Shown: piece after piece, positions 51,191-59,079 of the stretch | Layout of the letters: every line of letters begins with the position of its first letter | Position numbering within the stretch: position 1 is the first letter of the stretch | Source of the DNA: Paraburkholderia acidipaludis NBRC 101816 | GTDB taxonomy: Bacteria > Pseudomonadota > Gammaproteobacteria > Burkholderiales > Burkholderiaceae | DNA: 64,000 bases | Reading direction: 5' to 3' | Assembly (NCBI RefSeq): GCF_000684975.1 | Contig: NZ_BAXZ01000003.1 | Coordinates: 124,001 to 188,000 of the forward strand | Program-made: the position numbers and the translations under genes | Notes under the pieces: generated by a model | The model's database searches: none | What the model was told of the DNA's origin: nothing | What the model saw: the letters and a program-made list of their open reading frames with translations, nothing else

Positions 51191-51673
51191 ATGAATAAAG
51201 TTTCCGTCTGTTTTGTGTGCCTCGGCAACATCTGCCGCTCGCCCACGGCTGAAGCCGTGATGCGGCACATGGTCGGGCAGGCGGGGTTGGACGGGCGCAT
51301 CGACATCGATTCAGCGGGCACGGGCGACTGGCATCTGGGCGACGCGCCGGACGAGCGGGCTCAGCGCGCGGGCCAGCGCCGCGGCTATGATCTCGCGCCG
51401 CTGCGCGCCCGCCAGATCGGCGCTGGCGATTTCGAGCGCTTCGACTTCGTGGTTGCGATGGACGAAGCGAACATCACGGCGTTGCAGCAGGTGGCGCCGC
51501 CCGCGGCGCGCGGCAAGATCCGTCTGCTGATGGAGTTCGCGCCGCAGCTGGACACACGCGTCGTCGCCGACCCTTATTTCGGCGGCGAGGCGGGCTTCGA
51601 AACAGTGCTCGATCAGTGCGAAGCGGCCTGCGAGGGCTTGCTGGCGGCGCTGCGCGCCCGACTGGCCGAATAA
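51191..51673 (+). CDS. Low-molecular-weight protein-tyrosine phosphatase
   Basis: The 160-residue enzyme has the P-loop CLGNICRSP (Cys-x5-Arg) at residues 10-18, with catalytic Cys10 and the general acid in DPYFGG near residue 130. The family dephosphorylates tyrosine; in polysaccharide loci (Wzb) it acts on a cognate kinase. No exopolysaccharide genes are nearby, so the target is unknown. This gene is commonly found just before iscR in Burkholderiales, as here. Confidence 0.92.
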   Translation: MNKVSVCFVCLGNICRSPTAEAVMRHMVGQAGLDGRIDIDSAGTGDWHLGDAPDERAQRAGQRRGYDLAPLRARQIGAGDFERFDFVVAMDEANITALQQVAPPAARGKIRLLMEFAPQLDTRVVADPYFGGEAGFETVLDQCEAACEGLLAALRARLAE

Positions 51674-51800
51674 CGGGCTGAAAACGGGCCAGGTAGCGCA
51701 ATGGCCGGCGCAAACCACGATTCACGGTTTGCGCTGTTTGGCTGCTGTGGGCTGCATGAAGCTTTTCGCAACATGCCTAATAACCCATCTGGCGGCGCGG

Positions 51801-51825
51801 ATACTTGACTAAACTAGTCATGTAT
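51801..51825 (+). promoter_or_regulatory. IscR type-1 site 1, over the isc promoter
   Basis: ATACTTGACT and AGTCATGTAT, separated by five bases (AAACT), match the type-1 IscR consensus at essentially all defined positions over 25 bases. The embedded TTGACT (51805-51810) is the -35, and TATACT at 51827-51832 is the -10 (16-base spacer), so [2Fe-2S]-IscR would block transcription. Confidence 0.9.
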
Positions 51826-51827
51826 TT

Positions 51828-51852
51828 ATACTTGACGAAAATTGTCGAGAAT
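51828..51852 (+). promoter_or_regulatory. IscR type-1 site 2
   Basis: ATACTTGACG and TGTCGAGAAT flank AAAAT. It is a slightly degenerate second copy, 27 bases after the first and covering the -10 and start of transcription (near 51839). Tandem type-1 sites are also found before E. coli iscR. Confidence 0.8.
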
Positions 51853-51869
51853 TGCGGTTCCCCTACATC

Positions 51870-52403
51870 ATGAGACTCACCACGAAAGGCCGTTTCGCCG
51901 TCACGGCGATGATCGACCTGGCCCTGCGCCAGGAGCAGGGCCCGGTGACGCTTGCGGGTATCAGTCAGCGCCAGCACATCTCGCTGTCGTACCTCGAACA
52001 GCTGTTCGGCAAGCTGCGCCGTCATGAAATCGTCGAATCGGTTCGCGGGCCGGGCGGCGGGTACAACCTCGCGCGCCGCGCGGAGGATGTCACGGTTGCC
52101 GACATCATCATCGCCGTGGACGAGCCGCTCGACGCCACCCAATGCGGCGGCAAGGGCGCCTGCGAAGGCACCAAGCAGCACGACGGCCACTGCATGACGC
52201 ACGAGCTCTGGTCCACGCTGAACCAGAAGATGGTGGAGTACCTCGATTCGGTGTCCCTCAAGGATCTGGTGGACAAGCAGCGCGCCCGCGAAGGCGCCGC
52301 GCCCACGGTCCTGCGCGACCGCCGCGCCGAGACGCCGGCCGTGGAGCCGGTGCGCACGGTCCCGCTTGGGCCCAACTCCATATTCAACATGGCCGGGTCC
52401 TGA
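51870..52403 (+). CDS. iscR: Fe-S cluster assembly transcriptional regulator IscR
   Basis: The 177-residue Rrf2-family repressor senses cellular Fe-S supply through its own [2Fe-2S] cluster. MRLTTKGRFAVTAMIDLAL and ISLSYLEQLFGKLRRHEIVESVRGPGGGYNL form the winged helix, cited here as LTTKGRFAVTAM and SYLEQLFGKLR. Cluster ligands are Cys92, Cys98, Cys108 and probably His111. The gap between the second and third Cys is ten residues against six in E. coli, a four-residue insertion. The start ATG 51870 is the family start; an in-frame ATG at 51852 is too close to the promoter. It is the first gene of the isc operon. Confidence 0.96.
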   Translation: MRLTTKGRFAVTAMIDLALRQEQGPVTLAGISQRQHISLSYLEQLFGKLRRHEIVESVRGPGGGYNLARRAEDVTVADIIIAVDEPLDATQCGGKGACEGTKQHDGHCMTHELWSTLNQKMVEYLDSVSLKDLVDKQRAREGAAPTVLRDRRAETPAVEPVRTVPLGPNSIFNMAGS

Positions 52404-52470
52404 TCCCCGCGATCCCGAACCACGGCCAGCGCAATACACAGAGCAGCAGACAGAATCCCCGGAGCGATAG

Positions 52471-53694
52471 ATGAATAACGACATTCCCCACCTGCCCATC
52501 TACATGGACTACAGCGCGACGACGCCTGTGGATCCGCGCGTGGTGGACAAGATGATTCCGTACCTGCGCGAGCAGTTCGGCAATCCGGCGTCGCGCAGCC
52601 ACGCCTACGGCTGGGATGCGGAACGCGCCGTCGAGGAAGCGCGCGAGAACGTCGCCGCGCTCGTCAACGCCGACCCGCGCGAAATCATCTGGACCTCGGG
52701 CGCCACCGAATCGGACAACCTCGCGATCAAGGGTGCAGCGCACTTCTACAAGAGCAAGGGCAAGCACATCATCACGGTGAAGACCGAGCACAAGGCCGTG
52801 CTCGACACCTGCCGCGAACTCGAACGCGAAGGCTACGAAGTCACCTATCTGGACGTCAAGGACGACGGCCTGATCGATCTGGAAGCCTTCAAGGCCGCGA
52901 TCCGTCCCGACACGATCCTCGTTTCCGTCATGCACGTGAACAACGAGATCGGCGTGATCCAGGACATCGAGGCGATCGGCGAGATCTGCCGCGAGAAGGG
53001 CATCATCTTCCACGTCGACGCCGCGCAATCGACGGGCAAGGCGCCCATCGACCTGCAAAAGCTCAAGGTCGATCTGATGTCGTTCTCGGCGCACAAGACC
53101 TATGGCCCGAAGGGCATCGGCGCGCTGTACGTGCGCCGCAAGCCGCGCGTGCGCATCGAAGCGCAAATGCACGGCGGCGGCCACGAGCGCGGCATGCGCT
53201 CGGGCACGCTGGCCACGCACCAGATCGTGGGCATGGGCGAAGCGTTCCGTCTCGCACGCGAAGAAATGGCCACCGAGAACGAGCGCGTGCGCATGCTGCG
53301 CGACAAGCTGCTGCGCGGCCTTTCGGAGATCGAAGAGACCTATGTGAACGGCGACATGGAGCAGCGTGTCCCGCACAACCTGAACATCAGCTTCAACTTC
53401 GTCGAAGGCGAATCGCTGATCATGGCGGTGAAGGACGTCGCGGTGTCGTCGGGCTCGGCGTGCACGTCGGCTTCGCTGGAACCGTCGTACGTGCTGCGCG
53501 CACTGGGCCGCAACGACGAGCTGGCGCACAGCTCGATCCGCTTCACGGTGGGCCGCTTCACGACCGGGCAGGACGTGGACTACGTCATCAACCTGCTGAA
53601 GTCGAAGATCGCCAAGCTGCGCGAGCTGTCGCCGCTGTGGGAAATGCACAAGGACGGCATCGATCTGTCGACCATCCAGTGGGCCGCGCATTAA
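52471..53694 (+). CDS. iscS: Cysteine desulfurase IscS
   Basis: The 407-residue PLP enzyme takes sulfur from cysteine as an enzyme persulfide and donates it to IscU and tRNA thiolation. The PLP lysine is in SFSAHKTYGPKGIGALYV and the catalytic mobile loop is SSGSACTSASLEPS with the active Cys. The length and N-terminus (IYMDYSATTPVDPRV) are standard for group I desulfurases. It lies 67 bases after iscR. Confidence 0.97.
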   Translation: MNNDIPHLPIYMDYSATTPVDPRVVDKMIPYLREQFGNPASRSHAYGWDAERAVEEARENVAALVNADPREIIWTSGATESDNLAIKGAAHFYKSKGKHIITVKTEHKAVLDTCRELEREGYEVTYLDVKDDGLIDLEAFKAAIRPDTILVSVMHVNNEIGVIQDIEAIGEICREKGIIFHVDAAQSTGKAPIDLQKLKVDLMSFSAHKTYGPKGIGALYVRRKPRVRIEAQMHGGGHERGMRSGTLATHQIVGMGEAFRLAREEMATENERVRMLRDKLLRGLSEIEETYVNGDMEQRVPHNLNISFNFVEGESLIMAVKDVAVSSGSACTSASLEPSYVLRALGRNDELAHSSIRFTVGRFTTGQDVDYVINLLKSKIAKLRELSPLWEMHKDGIDLSTIQWAAH

Positions 53695-53773
53695 CACGGC
53701 AGCGCCGAACAACGACCCGGCCGCAGCGCAACTGTGAAGTGCAGCGCGGCCAACGAATCGAAGGAGTGTGATC

Positions 53774-54175
53774 ATGGCATATAGCGAAAAGGTTCTGGAC
53801 CACTACGAAAACCCGCGCAACGTCGGCTCGTTCGCGAAAGACGACGACACGGTGGGCACCGGCATGGTCGGCGCGCCGGCCTGCGGCGACGTGATGAAGC
53901 TGCAGATTCGCGTGGGCGCGGACGGCGTGATCGAAGACGCGAAGTTCAAGACTTACGGCTGCGGTTCGGCGATCGCTTCGAGCTCGCTCGTGACCGAGTG
54001 GGTGAAGGGCAAGACGCTCGACGAGGCGCTCTCCATCAAGAACACGCATATCGCGGAAGAGCTCGCGCTGCCGCCGGTGAAGATCCACTGCTCGATTCTC
54101 GCGGAAGACGCGATCAAGGCAGCCGTGGCCGATTACCGCCAGCGTCATACGACGGACGCGAAGGCCGAGGCCTGA
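53774..54175 (+). CDS. iscU: Fe-S cluster scaffold protein IscU
   Basis: The 133-residue scaffold builds [2Fe-2S] and [4Fe-4S] clusters. The three ligand cysteines are in GAPACGDVMKL, YGCGSAIASSS and VKIHCSILAED. LPPVK, the motif recognised by HscA, directly precedes the third. The start is the ATG at 53774 because AAGGAG (53761-53766) sits at the right distance; the in-frame GTG at 53768 is too close to it. Confidence 0.97.
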   Translation: MAYSEKVLDHYENPRNVGSFAKDDDTVGTGMVGAPACGDVMKLQIRVGADGVIEDAKFKTYGCGSAIASSSLVTEWVKGKTLDEALSIKNTHIAEELALPPVKIHCSILAEDAIKAAVADYRQRHTTDAKAEA

Positions 54176-54283
54176 GCGGGTCAGCGGGCGAGGCAGGAGC
54201 GCGGCGTTCGGCCAAAGCCGCGCGCTGCGGGATTAACGACTTTGAATGCAGGCAGGGTTGCGCTGCGGCGTGACGAAAACGCT

Positions 54284-54607
54284 ATGGCAATTACGTTGAC
54301 GGAAAAAGCGGCACAGCACGTGCAGAAGTACCTGACCCGGCGCGGCAAGGGCGTGGGTCTGCGTCTTGGCGTGCGCACGACGGGCTGCTCGGGGCTCGCC
54401 TACAAGCTCGAGTACGTGGACGAACTCGCCGCCGAAGACAACGTCTTCGAAAGCCATGGCGTGAAGGTCATCGTCGATCCGAAGAGCCTCGCCTATATCG
54501 ACGGCACGCAGCTCGACTTCGTGCGCGAGGGGCTCAACGAAGGCTTCAGGTTCAATAATCCGAACGTGAAGGACGAGTGCGGCTGCGGCGAGTCGTTCCG
54601 CGTCTGA
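54284..54607 (+). CDS. iscA: A-type Fe-S carrier IscA
   Basis: The 107-residue carrier has the three conserved cysteines in RTTGCSGLAYK and CGCGESF. It binds iron or [4Fe-4S] clusters and hands them to target enzymes. The start ATG at 54284 gives the canonical MAITLTEKAAQHV; a longer frame to 54242 is rejected. It is the last gene before an intrinsic terminator inside the operon. Confidence 0.96.
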   Translation: MAITLTEKAAQHVQKYLTRRGKGVGLRLGVRTTGCSGLAYKLEYVDELAAEDNVFESHGVKVIVDPKSLAYIDGTQLDFVREGLNEGFRFNNPNVKDECGCGESFRV

Positions 54608-54626
54608 GCCCGCGCGATGTAGGTGT

Positions 54627-54650
54627 AAAGGCGGCCTGTGCCGCCTTTTT
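54627..54650 (+). terminator. Intrinsic terminator inside the isc operon (iscA/hscB)
   Basis: AAAGGCGGC / GCCGCCTTT, a 9-bp perfect stem with the loop CTGT and two more T (a run of five T in all). It lies 20 bases after iscA and 40 before hscB and should reduce transcription of the chaperone and ferredoxin genes relative to iscRSUA. Confidence 0.78.
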
Positions 54651-54690
54651 GACTTTTGATGGATGCGGCACACAATTCGATGACCTCGCG

Positions 54691-55227
54691 ATGACCTCGC
54701 TTTCTTCGCTTTCCGATAGCCATTTCGTTCTCTTCGGCCTGCCCGGGCAGTTCGCGGTCGACGCCGACGCGCTCGATCGTGCGTACCGCACCGTGCAGGC
54801 GCAGGTGCACCCCGACCGTTTCGCCGCCGCCGGCGAGGCGCAAAAGCGCGTCGCGATGCAATGGGCCACGCGCGCGAACGAGGCCTACCAGACGCTGCGC
54901 GATCCGCTCAGGCGTGCGAAATACATGCTGCATTTGCGCGGCATCGACGTGGGCGCGGAGAACAACACGGCGATGGAGCCCGCCTTCCTGATGCAGCAGA
55001 TGGAATGGCGCGAGGCGATCGAAGATGCCGTTGGCGCGAAGAACGTGGATGCGCTCGACGCGCTCATGAGCGAACTGCGCGACGACGAGCGCGCCCGGCT
55101 CGCGAAGCTCGCGGCGCTGATCGATAGCGGCTCGAACCAGGCGGCCGCCGAGGCGGTGCGCCAGCTCATGTTCATCGAGCGCGTGGCGAGCGAGATCGAC
55201 GCGCAGATCGAGCGTCTGGAAGGCTGA
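54691..55227 (+). CDS. hscB: Fe-S assembly co-chaperone HscB
   Basis: The 178-residue J-type co-chaperone recruits IscU to HscA. The N-terminal J domain has HPDRF (the HPD motif that triggers ATP hydrolysis) near residue 40. The C-terminal helical bundle binds IscU (MEPAFLMQQMEWREAIEDA, cited in part: FLMQQMEWREAI). The start is ATG 54691; an ATG at 54680 is in another frame. Confidence 0.95.
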   Translation: MTSLSSLSDSHFVLFGLPGQFAVDADALDRAYRTVQAQVHPDRFAAAGEAQKRVAMQWATRANEAYQTLRDPLRRAKYMLHLRGIDVGAENNTAMEPAFLMQQMEWREAIEDAVGAKNVDALDALMSELRDDERARLAKLAALIDSGSNQAAAEAVRQLMFIERVASEIDAQIERLEG

Positions 55228-55317
55228 AGGGGGCTGGCGTCGGCCCGCGCGGCGGGCAGGGCGCGAACCTGAACGATGACAGGACAGGGGCCGTCAAGGC
55301 CCGCACAAGACACATAG

Positions 55318-57189
55318 ATGGCACTACTGCAAATCTCCGAACCCGGCATGGCGCCGGCGCCGCATCAGCGGCGGCTCGCGGTCGGCATCGACCTCGGCAC
55401 GACGAACTCGCTGGTCGCCGCGGTGCGCAGCGGCGTGCCCGACGTGCTGCCCGACGAGGAAGGCCACGTGCTGCTGCCGTCCGTCGTGCGTTATCTCGCG
55501 AACGGCGGCCGCCGTATCGGCCGCACCGCGAAGGCCGAGGCGGCCACCGATCCGCGCAACACGATCGTTTCCGTCAAGCGCTTCATGGGTCGCGGCAAGA
55601 CCGACGTGGAGGGCGCCGCGAACGCGCCCTACGAATTCGTCGAAGCGCCGGGCATGGTGCAGATCCGGACCGTGGACGGCGTGAAGAGCCCCGTCGAAGT
55701 TTCGGCCGAAATTCTCGCGACGCTGCGCCAGCGCGCCGAAGACACGCTCGGCGACGAACTCGTGGGCGCGGTCATCACGGTGCCCGCGTACTTCGACGAA
55801 GCGCAGCGCCAGGCGACCAAGGACGCGGCGCGTCTCGCGGGCCTGAACGTGCTGCGCCTCCTGAACGAGCCGACGGCGGCGGCGATTGCCTACGGCCTCG
55901 ACAACGGCGCCGAAGGTCTGTACGCCGTGTACGACCTTGGCGGCGGCACGTTCGACCTGTCGATCCTCAAGCTCACGAAGGGCGTGTTCGAAGTGCTCGC
56001 GGCGGGCGGCGATTCGGCGCTCGGCGGCGACGATTTCGACCACGTGCTCTTCGACTACGCGCTCGCGCAAAGCGGCGTGGAGCGCGCAGCGCTCGCGCCT
56101 GAAGACGTGCGCCTGTTGCTGGACCACGCGCGCGAGGCGAAGGAAGCCCTGTCGTCGGCGCCCGAAGCACGCATCGACGTGACGCTGTCGAGCGGCAAAG
56201 TGATCGCGCTGACGATCGACGAAGCGTGTTTCGAAGCGCTGACGCAGGCGCTCGTGCAACGCACGCTCACGCCGACGAAGAAAGCCCTGCGCGACGCGAA
56301 GGTCACGCCGAAGGACGTGAAGGGCGTGGTGCTGGTGGGCGGCGCGACGCGCATGCCCGTGATCCGCCGGGCCGTCGAGCAGCATTTCGGCCAGCCGCCG
56401 CTCACCAACCTGGATCCGGACCAGGTGGTGGCGCTCGGCGCCGCGATCCAGGCCGACCTGCTCGCGGGCAACCGCGGCGGCGAAGACGACTGGCTGCTGC
56501 TCGACGTGATTCCGCTTTCGCTCGGCGTCGAGACGATGGGCGGCCTCGTCGAAAAGATCATCCCGCGCAACTCGACCATTCCGGTCGCGCGCGCGCAGGA
56601 CTTCACGACGTTCAAGGACGGCCAGACGGCCATGGCGATCCACGTCGTCCAGGGCGAGCGCGAACTGGTCTCCGACTGCCGTTCGCTGGCCCGCTTCGAG
56701 CTGCGCGGCATTCCGCCGATGGCGGCCGGCGCGGCGCGCATTCGCGTGACTTACCAGGTGGACGCGGACGGCCTGCTCTCCGTGTTCGCGCGCGAGCAGC
56801 ATTCGGGCGTGGAGGCGTCGGTCGTGGTGAAGCCGTCCTACGGTCTCGCCGACGACGAAATCGCGAAGATGCTCGAAGACAGCTTCAAGACCGCCGAGGT
56901 GGACATGCGCGCCCGCGCGCTGCGCGAGGCGCAGGTGGAGGCCGAGCGCATCCTTGAAGCGACCACGGCGGCGCTCGCTGCCGACGGCGAACTGCTCGAC
57001 GCCGATGAACGCAAGGCGCTCGACGCGCTCATGGCCGCGCTGCGCAACGTCGCAACGGGCGACGACACCGATGTCATCGAAACGGCGACGAAAGCGCTCT
57101 CCGAAGGCACCGACGAGTTCGCCGCGCGCCGCATGGACAAGGGCATCAAGCGCGCGCTGTCCGGCAAGCGCCTCGACGAGATCGGCTGA
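55318..57189 (+). CDS. hscA: Fe-S assembly chaperone HscA (Hsp70 class)
   Basis: The 623-residue Hsp70 homolog uses ATP to release clusters from IscU. AVGIDLGTTNSLVAAV begins the nucleotide-binding domain, AVITVPAYFDEAQRQATKDAA and VYDLGGGTFDLSIL follow (cited as VPAYFDEAQRQ and DLGGGTFDLS), and the substrate-binding part starts near residue 390. The length and lack of a DnaK-like C-terminal tail fit HscA. It begins 90 bases after hscB. Confidence 0.96.
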   Translation: MALLQISEPGMAPAPHQRRLAVGIDLGTTNSLVAAVRSGVPDVLPDEEGHVLLPSVVRYLANGGRRIGRTAKAEAATDPRNTIVSVKRFMGRGKTDVEGAANAPYEFVEAPGMVQIRTVDGVKSPVEVSAEILATLRQRAEDTLGDELVGAVITVPAYFDEAQRQATKDAARLAGLNVLRLLNEPTAAAIAYGLDNGAEGLYAVYDLGGGTFDLSILKLTKGVFEVLAAGGDSALGGDDFDHVLFDYALAQSGVERAALAPEDVRLLLDHAREAKEALSSAPEARIDVTLSSGKVIALTIDEACFEALTQALVQRTLTPTKKALRDAKVTPKDVKGVVLVGGATRMPVIRRAVEQHFGQPPLTNLDPDQVVALGAAIQADLLAGNRGGEDDWLLLDVIPLSLGVETMGGLVEKIIPRNSTIPVARAQDFTTFKDGQTAMAIHVVQGERELVSDCRSLARFELRGIPPMAAGAARIRVTYQVDADGLLSVFAREQHSGVEASVVVKPSYGLADDEIAKMLEDSFKTAEVDMRARALREAQVEAERILEATTAALAADGELLDADERKALDALMAALRNVATGDDTDVIETATKALSEGTDEFAARRMDKGIKRALSGKRLDEIG

Positions 57190-57300
57190 CGCGTCACGCG
57201 AAGAACCGCGATGGAAGCGCGGGATAGAAGCGGCGTGAGGACGATTCCCGCGCCGCGGCGCCTGCGTGCTTTCCCGATGCAGGAAACCGCGCGGCGCCAG

Positions 57301-57306
57301 TAGAAT
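57301..57306 (+). promoter_or_regulatory. Possible internal -10 before fdx
   Basis: TAGAAT in the 185-base gap between hscA and fdx, the largest gap in the operon. The -35 (TGCAGG) is weak. It may give fdx-iscX independent expression. Confidence 0.35.
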
Positions 57307-57374
57307 GGGCTCAGGCCGCCGTCGAGGACGGGGCGCTGCGCCCGATACGAATGTTATTGGATACGGAATTCACA

Positions 57375-57716
57375 ATGCCTCAAATCGTGGTGCTGCCCCA
57401 TGTCGAACTGTGCCCGGAGGGCGCGGTGATCGAAGCGAAGCCGGGCGAGAGCGTGTGCGACGCGCTGCTCGAACACGGCATCGAGATCGAGCACGCATGC
57501 GAGAAGTCGTGCGCGTGCACGACCTGTCACGTGATCGTGCGCGAAGGCTTCAATGCGCTCGAGCCGTCCGAGGAAGCCGAGGACGATCTGCTCGACAAGG
57601 CGTGGGGTCTGGAGCCGACCTCGCGGCTGTCCTGCCAGGCGCTCGTGCCGGAAGACGGCGACCTGGTGGTCGAGATTCCGCGGTACTCGATCAACCACGC
57701 GAAGGAAAACCACTAA
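57375..57716 (+). CDS. fdx: [2Fe-2S] ferredoxin, isc type
   Basis: The 113-residue adrenodoxin-like ferredoxin supplies electrons for cluster assembly. Ligands are the cysteines in HACEKSCACTTC and the last one in SRLSCQAL. The start ATG 57375 gives MPQIVVLPHVELCPEG, the family start; the frame is open eight codons upstream. Confidence 0.96.
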   Translation: MPQIVVLPHVELCPEGAVIEAKPGESVCDALLEHGIEIEHACEKSCACTTCHVIVREGFNALEPSEEAEDDLLDKAWGLEPTSRLSCQALVPEDGDLVVEIPRYSINHAKENH

Positions 57717-57738
57717 GCCCAACGAGGAGCGTGCAGCC

Positions 57739-57936
57739 ATGAAATGGACCGATGTGCAGGACATCGCGGTGGCACTGACGGACACTCACCCGGAGGTCGA
57801 TCCGCAATACGTGCGCTTCACCGATCTGCATCGCTGGATCACGGAGCTCGAAGGCTTCGACGACGATCCCGAGCGTTCGAGCGAGAAGATCCTGGAGGCG
57901 ATCCAGGCGGCGTGGATCGAGGACGCCGACTACTGA
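57739..57936 (+). CDS. iscX: Fe-S assembly accessory protein IscX
   Basis: The 65-residue acidic protein (KWTDVQDIAVALTDTHPEVDP, cited as KWTDVQDIAVAL) binds IscS and modulates cluster assembly, possibly as an iron-dependent regulator. The length is typical of YfhJ/IscX. GAGGAGCG lies upstream. It is the last gene of the isc operon, 22 bases after fdx, and is followed by a very strong terminator. Confidence 0.95.
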   Translation: MKWTDVQDIAVALTDTHPEVDPQYVRFTDLHRWITELEGFDDDPERSSEKILEAIQAAWIEDADY

Positions 57937-57968
57937 GCCCTTCGATCGGCTCATGTTTTGCATGACGT

Positions 57969-58006
57969 AAAAAGGCGATTCGCCCCGAAGGGCGAATCGC
58001 CTTTTT
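57969..58006. terminator. Terminator of the isc operon
   Basis: A 17-bp perfect stem (AAAAAGGCGATTCGCCC and its complement) with the loop CGAA. A and T runs on both sides also serve the convergent glycine-zipper gene. Confidence 0.94.
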
Positions 58007-58044
58007 GTTTGTGTTTGCCTTGCCTGCGGTGTCAGACCGCAGCG

Positions 58045-58770
58045 TTAGCCCGCGACGAGCGTGCCGTTCTCCACGCGCACGCGCTCGCCTTGCTGGAACG
58101 GCGGCGCGTCGTGGTACGTGAAGTAGCGCGTCTTGCCGTTTTCCATGTGCACGCGCACCGAGTAGCTCGTCGTGCTGCGAATGTGCTTTTCGACCGAGTT
58201 GCCGGCGAAGCCGCCGCCGACCGCGCCCAGCACCGTCATGGCGGCGCGCCCGGTGCCGGCGCCGAACTGGTTGCCGATCAGGCCGCCGGCCACCGCGCCG
58301 CCCACGGCGCCGATGCCCGTGCCGTGGCCTTCATGCTTGACGGCGGAAATGGCTTCGACCGTGCCGCACGATTCGCACGGGGCTTGGGCGGGGGGCGCCT
58401 CCTGTGCATCTTGCTGCGCCTGCTGGCCATACTGCGGGGGCGGGGCGGCCGCGGCGCCCGGAGCAGGCTGCGCGGCCGGCGGCGGCTGCACGGGCGCGAC
58501 CGCGGGCGCGTTGTTCTGTGCCACCTGTGCGCCTTGCGGGGGCGCTGCCGGCAGGGTGGAGTCGACAACCGGCTGCGAGGCCATCATGGCCGTCGTGGCC
58601 GTTTGGCCGGTCTGCGACTGCGCATTCTGTTCGGCGGTGCTGGAAGCCTTCGGGAATACGCCGGTGATGGCCGCCGTGGCCGCGAGACTCGCGACGATGA
58701 CGGCCGCTGCCGCCGTGGCGATCAGAGGGTGAAGGCGTTTGCGTGAGGTGTTCGGGTCAGTCTGGTTCAT
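58045..58770 (-). CDS. Glycine-zipper (2TM) envelope protein
   Basis: The 241-residue protein has one N-terminal membrane segment (about residues 15-36, LIATAAAAVIVASLAATAAI). A low-complexity Pro/Ala/Gln-rich region follows (about 45-130). The glycine zipper GIGAVGGAVAGGLIGNQFGAGTG comes next, cited as VGGAVAGGLIGNQFG, and then VLGAVGGGFAGNSVEKH. The last 50 residues form a small beta domain (YSVRVHMENGKTRYF). The zipper resembles SlyB/17-kDa antigen proteins, which insert in the outer membrane, but here the lipobox is missing and a helix anchors it instead. CESC is a possible disulfide. GGAG precedes the ATG. Confidence 0.83.
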   Translation of the reverse strand: MNQTDPNTSRKRLHPLIATAAAAVIVASLAATAAITGVFPKASSTAEQNAQSQTGQTATTAMMASQPVVDSTLPAAPPQGAQVAQNNAPAVAPVQPPPAAQPAPGAAAAPPPQYGQQAQQDAQEAPPAQAPCESCGTVEAISAVKHEGHGTGIGAVGGAVAGGLIGNQFGAGTGRAAMTVLGAVGGGFAGNSVEKHIRSTTSYSVRVHMENGKTRYFTYHDAPPFQQGERVRVENGTLVAG

Positions 58771-59079
58771 GACAGGCTCCGTCTTTTAGCAGAGTTGGTT
58801 TTTGTAAGACATAGTCTGAGCCAGAACGATTCCCGGCGGGTTTCAATTTGTAACCCAAGCTGAGCGGCCTGCGTCATCCAACGGATGCATACGGGCGGCA
58901 GAGTTCGGCAAGGCGCTTCTGCACGCGTTGCGAAAGGTATGGCCGCGGTAGACCCATGTTCCGACCCCGGCAGCTTTTACCGATAGTTACAAACCAGGCG
59001 GTAAAAAAGCAAAGGGGCGCATGCGGCGTGAACCGCGTGCGCCCCTCGAACTTTCCGGCCGGCGCGGGCGGGGCGAGGA
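58771..59079. other. Gap between the glycine-zipper gene and lysS
   Basis: About 310 bases. The right end carries the lysS terminator. The left end must hold the promoter of the glycine-zipper gene, which I could not resolve. Nothing else was seen. Confidence 0.5.
59003..59045 (-). terminator. Terminator of prfB-lysS
   Basis: Read leftward: a 13-bp stem (GGGGCGCACGCGG against CCGCATGCGCCCC, one G-T pair) with a loop of six bases, then TTTGCTTTTTT. Confidence 0.8.
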
